A stretch of 6,679 nucleotides of DNA from JARLFX01 sp036404255 (GTDB lineage: Bacteria > Acidobacteriota > Terriglobia > Terriglobales > Acidobacteriaceae): positions 1 through 6,679 of the forward strand of contig DASWOP010000292.1 in assembly GCA_036404255.1 (NCBI GenBank). The letters are read 5' to 3'. Shown one piece after another: positions 5,970-6,679 of the stretch. Made by a program: the position numbers and the translations under genes. The first letter of the stretch is position 1. Each line of letters opens with the position of its first letter. Below the pieces are notes generated by a model that worked only from the letters and a program-made list of their open reading frames with translations, did no database searches and was not told the origin of the DNA.

Positions 5970-5975
5970 CTCCTC
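5970..5975 (-). promoter_or_regulatory. Ribosome-binding site of the DUF4142 gene
   Basis: GAGGAG on the - strand lies 6 bases before the ATG at 5963-5961. This strong site rejects the upstream ATG at 6017 as the start. Confidence 0.82.
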
Positions 5976-6112
5976 AAATAACCGGTTCGTCACATGAAAC
6001 TCGGGTGCGTCTCTCATGCCGCCCTCTGTTAGGAGGGGCTATGGATTTGACGGGGTTGCCTTTGCCCTGCCGAATCCCCTCAGGCTCTCCGTCATTTATC
6101 CTGCAAGATGTG
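5976..6112. promoter_or_regulatory. Divergent promoter region, DUF4142 / oligopeptidase B
   Basis: The 149-base gap between the two divergent start codons must hold promoters for both genes. Visible items are the 8-bp palindrome AACCGGTT (5980-5987), close to the DUF4142 ribosome-binding site; a TTGACG (-35-like, + strand, 6047-6052) without a well-placed -10; and TATCCT (+ strand, 6097-6102) 10 bases before the oligopeptidase B ATG. None is strong enough to call a promoter exactly. Confidence 0.4.
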
Positions 6113-6679
6113 ATGTCATCCAACCTGCCCACTCCGCCAGCCGCCCACATTGACCGCCGCGAAACCCAGCTCCACGGCCACACCCTCGTAGATGATTACG
6201 CCTGGCTGCGCGAGAAATCCTCGCCAGAGGTCATTGCCTACCTGACTGCGGAGAATGACTACACCGCCGCGGCCACCGCCCCGCTGAAGCCCTTGGAAGA
6301 GCGTCTCTACAGCGAAATGCTGTCCCACATCAAGGAGACCGACGTCTCCGTTCCCTACCGCAGCGGCGCCTTCTTCTACTACGCCCGCACCGCCGAAGGC
6401 CGCCAGTACCCCACCTATTGCCGCCGTCCCGTGCCCGCCCCTGCCACGCCCGATACCCCCGACGATCCCTCGCAGCCCGAGCAGATCATCCTCGATGTAA
6501 ACCAGCTCGGCGAAGGCAAGCCCTACATGGCGCTCGGCGGACTCGCCATCAGCCCTGACGGCAAGCTGCTCGCCTACACCACAGACGATACCGGCTTCCG
6601 CCAGTACACCCTGCACATCCGCGACATCAGCGGCAGCGGCCATCTTCGCGGCGTCCCTGAAAACTCCGTCCTGCCCGAA
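6113..6679 (+). CDS. ptrB: Oligopeptidase B, S9A prolyl oligopeptidase family (N-terminal part)
   Basis: The gene runs off the right edge; 189 codons are present of the roughly 680-710 usual for the family. Family blocks at the N-terminus include HGHTLVDDYAWLRE (21-34), VIAYLTAENDYT (40-51), LEERLYSEMLSHIKETDVSVP (61-81, the IKE.D.SVP block), FFYYARTAEGRQYPTYCRR (87-105), EQIILDVNQLGEG (123-135) and ISPDGKLLAYTTDDTGFRQYTL (146-167). These favour oligopeptidase B over prolyl endopeptidase proper. They form the start of the seven-bladed propeller; the Ser-Asp-His catalytic domain lies outside the window. There is no signal peptide, so it is probably cytoplasmic. The enzyme cleaves short peptides after Arg or Lys. 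A proline/aspartate-rich stretch at 106-122 is a linker in the first blade. The start ATG at 6113 has only a weak GCAAG upstream; GTG-6110 is an alternative. Confidence 0.9.
   Translation, partial: MSSNLPTPPAAHIDRRETQLHGHTLVDDYAWLREKSSPEVIAYLTAENDYTAAATAPLKPLEERLYSEMLSHIKETDVSVPYRSGAFFYYARTAEGRQYPTYCRRPVPAPATPDTPDDPSQPEQIILDVNQLGEGKPYMALGGLAISPDGKLLAYTTDDTGFRQYTLHIRDISGSGHLRGVPENSVLPE

Noticed and set aside
6021..6038. Possible small hairpin CCCTC/GAGGG upstream of the DUF4142 gene
   Set aside because: The stem has only 5 pairs and a 6-base loop, with no T-run and no position that suggests a role.
6116..6643. 175-codon open frame on the - strand, rich in Gly/Ala/Val
   Set aside because: It lies entirely opposite oligopeptidase B, whose frame shows clear family motifs. 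It is a GC-rich shadow with no domain or ribosome-binding site.

Overview
The window most resembles a chromosomal segment of a soil acidobacterium (Acidobacteriota, Terriglobia/Acidobacteriaceae type). That placement rests on remembered family traits, not on a search. The traits are a large sedolisin with bacterial Ig-like repeats and a membrane-hairpin/Cys insertion near its C-terminus, the 'GCGCAGCGAAGAATC'-type intergenic repeats, and a high-GC coding style.

Layout. (1) Positions 1-139, + strand: the last 45 codons of a STAS-domain anti-sigma-factor antagonist, closed by a strong intrinsic terminator (161-200). (2) Positions 201-504: non-coding, holding a short direct repeat and three diverged, same-oriented copies of a dispersed hairpin repeat. 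(3) Positions 505-3537, - strand: a secreted S53 (sedolisin/kumamolisin-type) serine-carboxyl peptidase with pro-domain, complete catalytic residues, two tandem Ig-like repeats and a third Ig-like fold apparently split by a two-helix membrane hairpin. (4) Positions 3538-3750: its upstream region, with a perfect 13-bp inverted repeat. (5) Positions 3751-5205, - strand: a two-gene unit encoding a TPM-domain membrane protein followed by LemA. (6) Positions 5301-5963, - strand: an exported DUF4142 protein, ended by a UUCG-loop terminator (5247-5277) that separates it from the TPM-lemA unit. (7) Positions 6113-6679, + strand: the first 189 codons of a divergently transcribed oligopeptidase B (S9A).

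How the genes relate. Four of the six genes encode exported or membrane-anchored proteins: sedolisin, TPM protein, LemA and DUF4142. TPM-domain proteins and LemA are frequent neighbours in bacteria, and here they are very probably co-transcribed, TPM first. No shared pathway links the sedolisin, DUF4142 and oligopeptidase B genes beyond general cell-envelope and peptide metabolism. I see no phage, IS, CRISPR, toxin-antitoxin or defence genes, and no clear previously undescribed multi-gene system. The most unusual items are the split Ig fold with embedded membrane hairpin, the long inverted repeat upstream of the sedolisin, the dispersed hairpin-repeat cluster and the possible leaderless start of the TPM gene.
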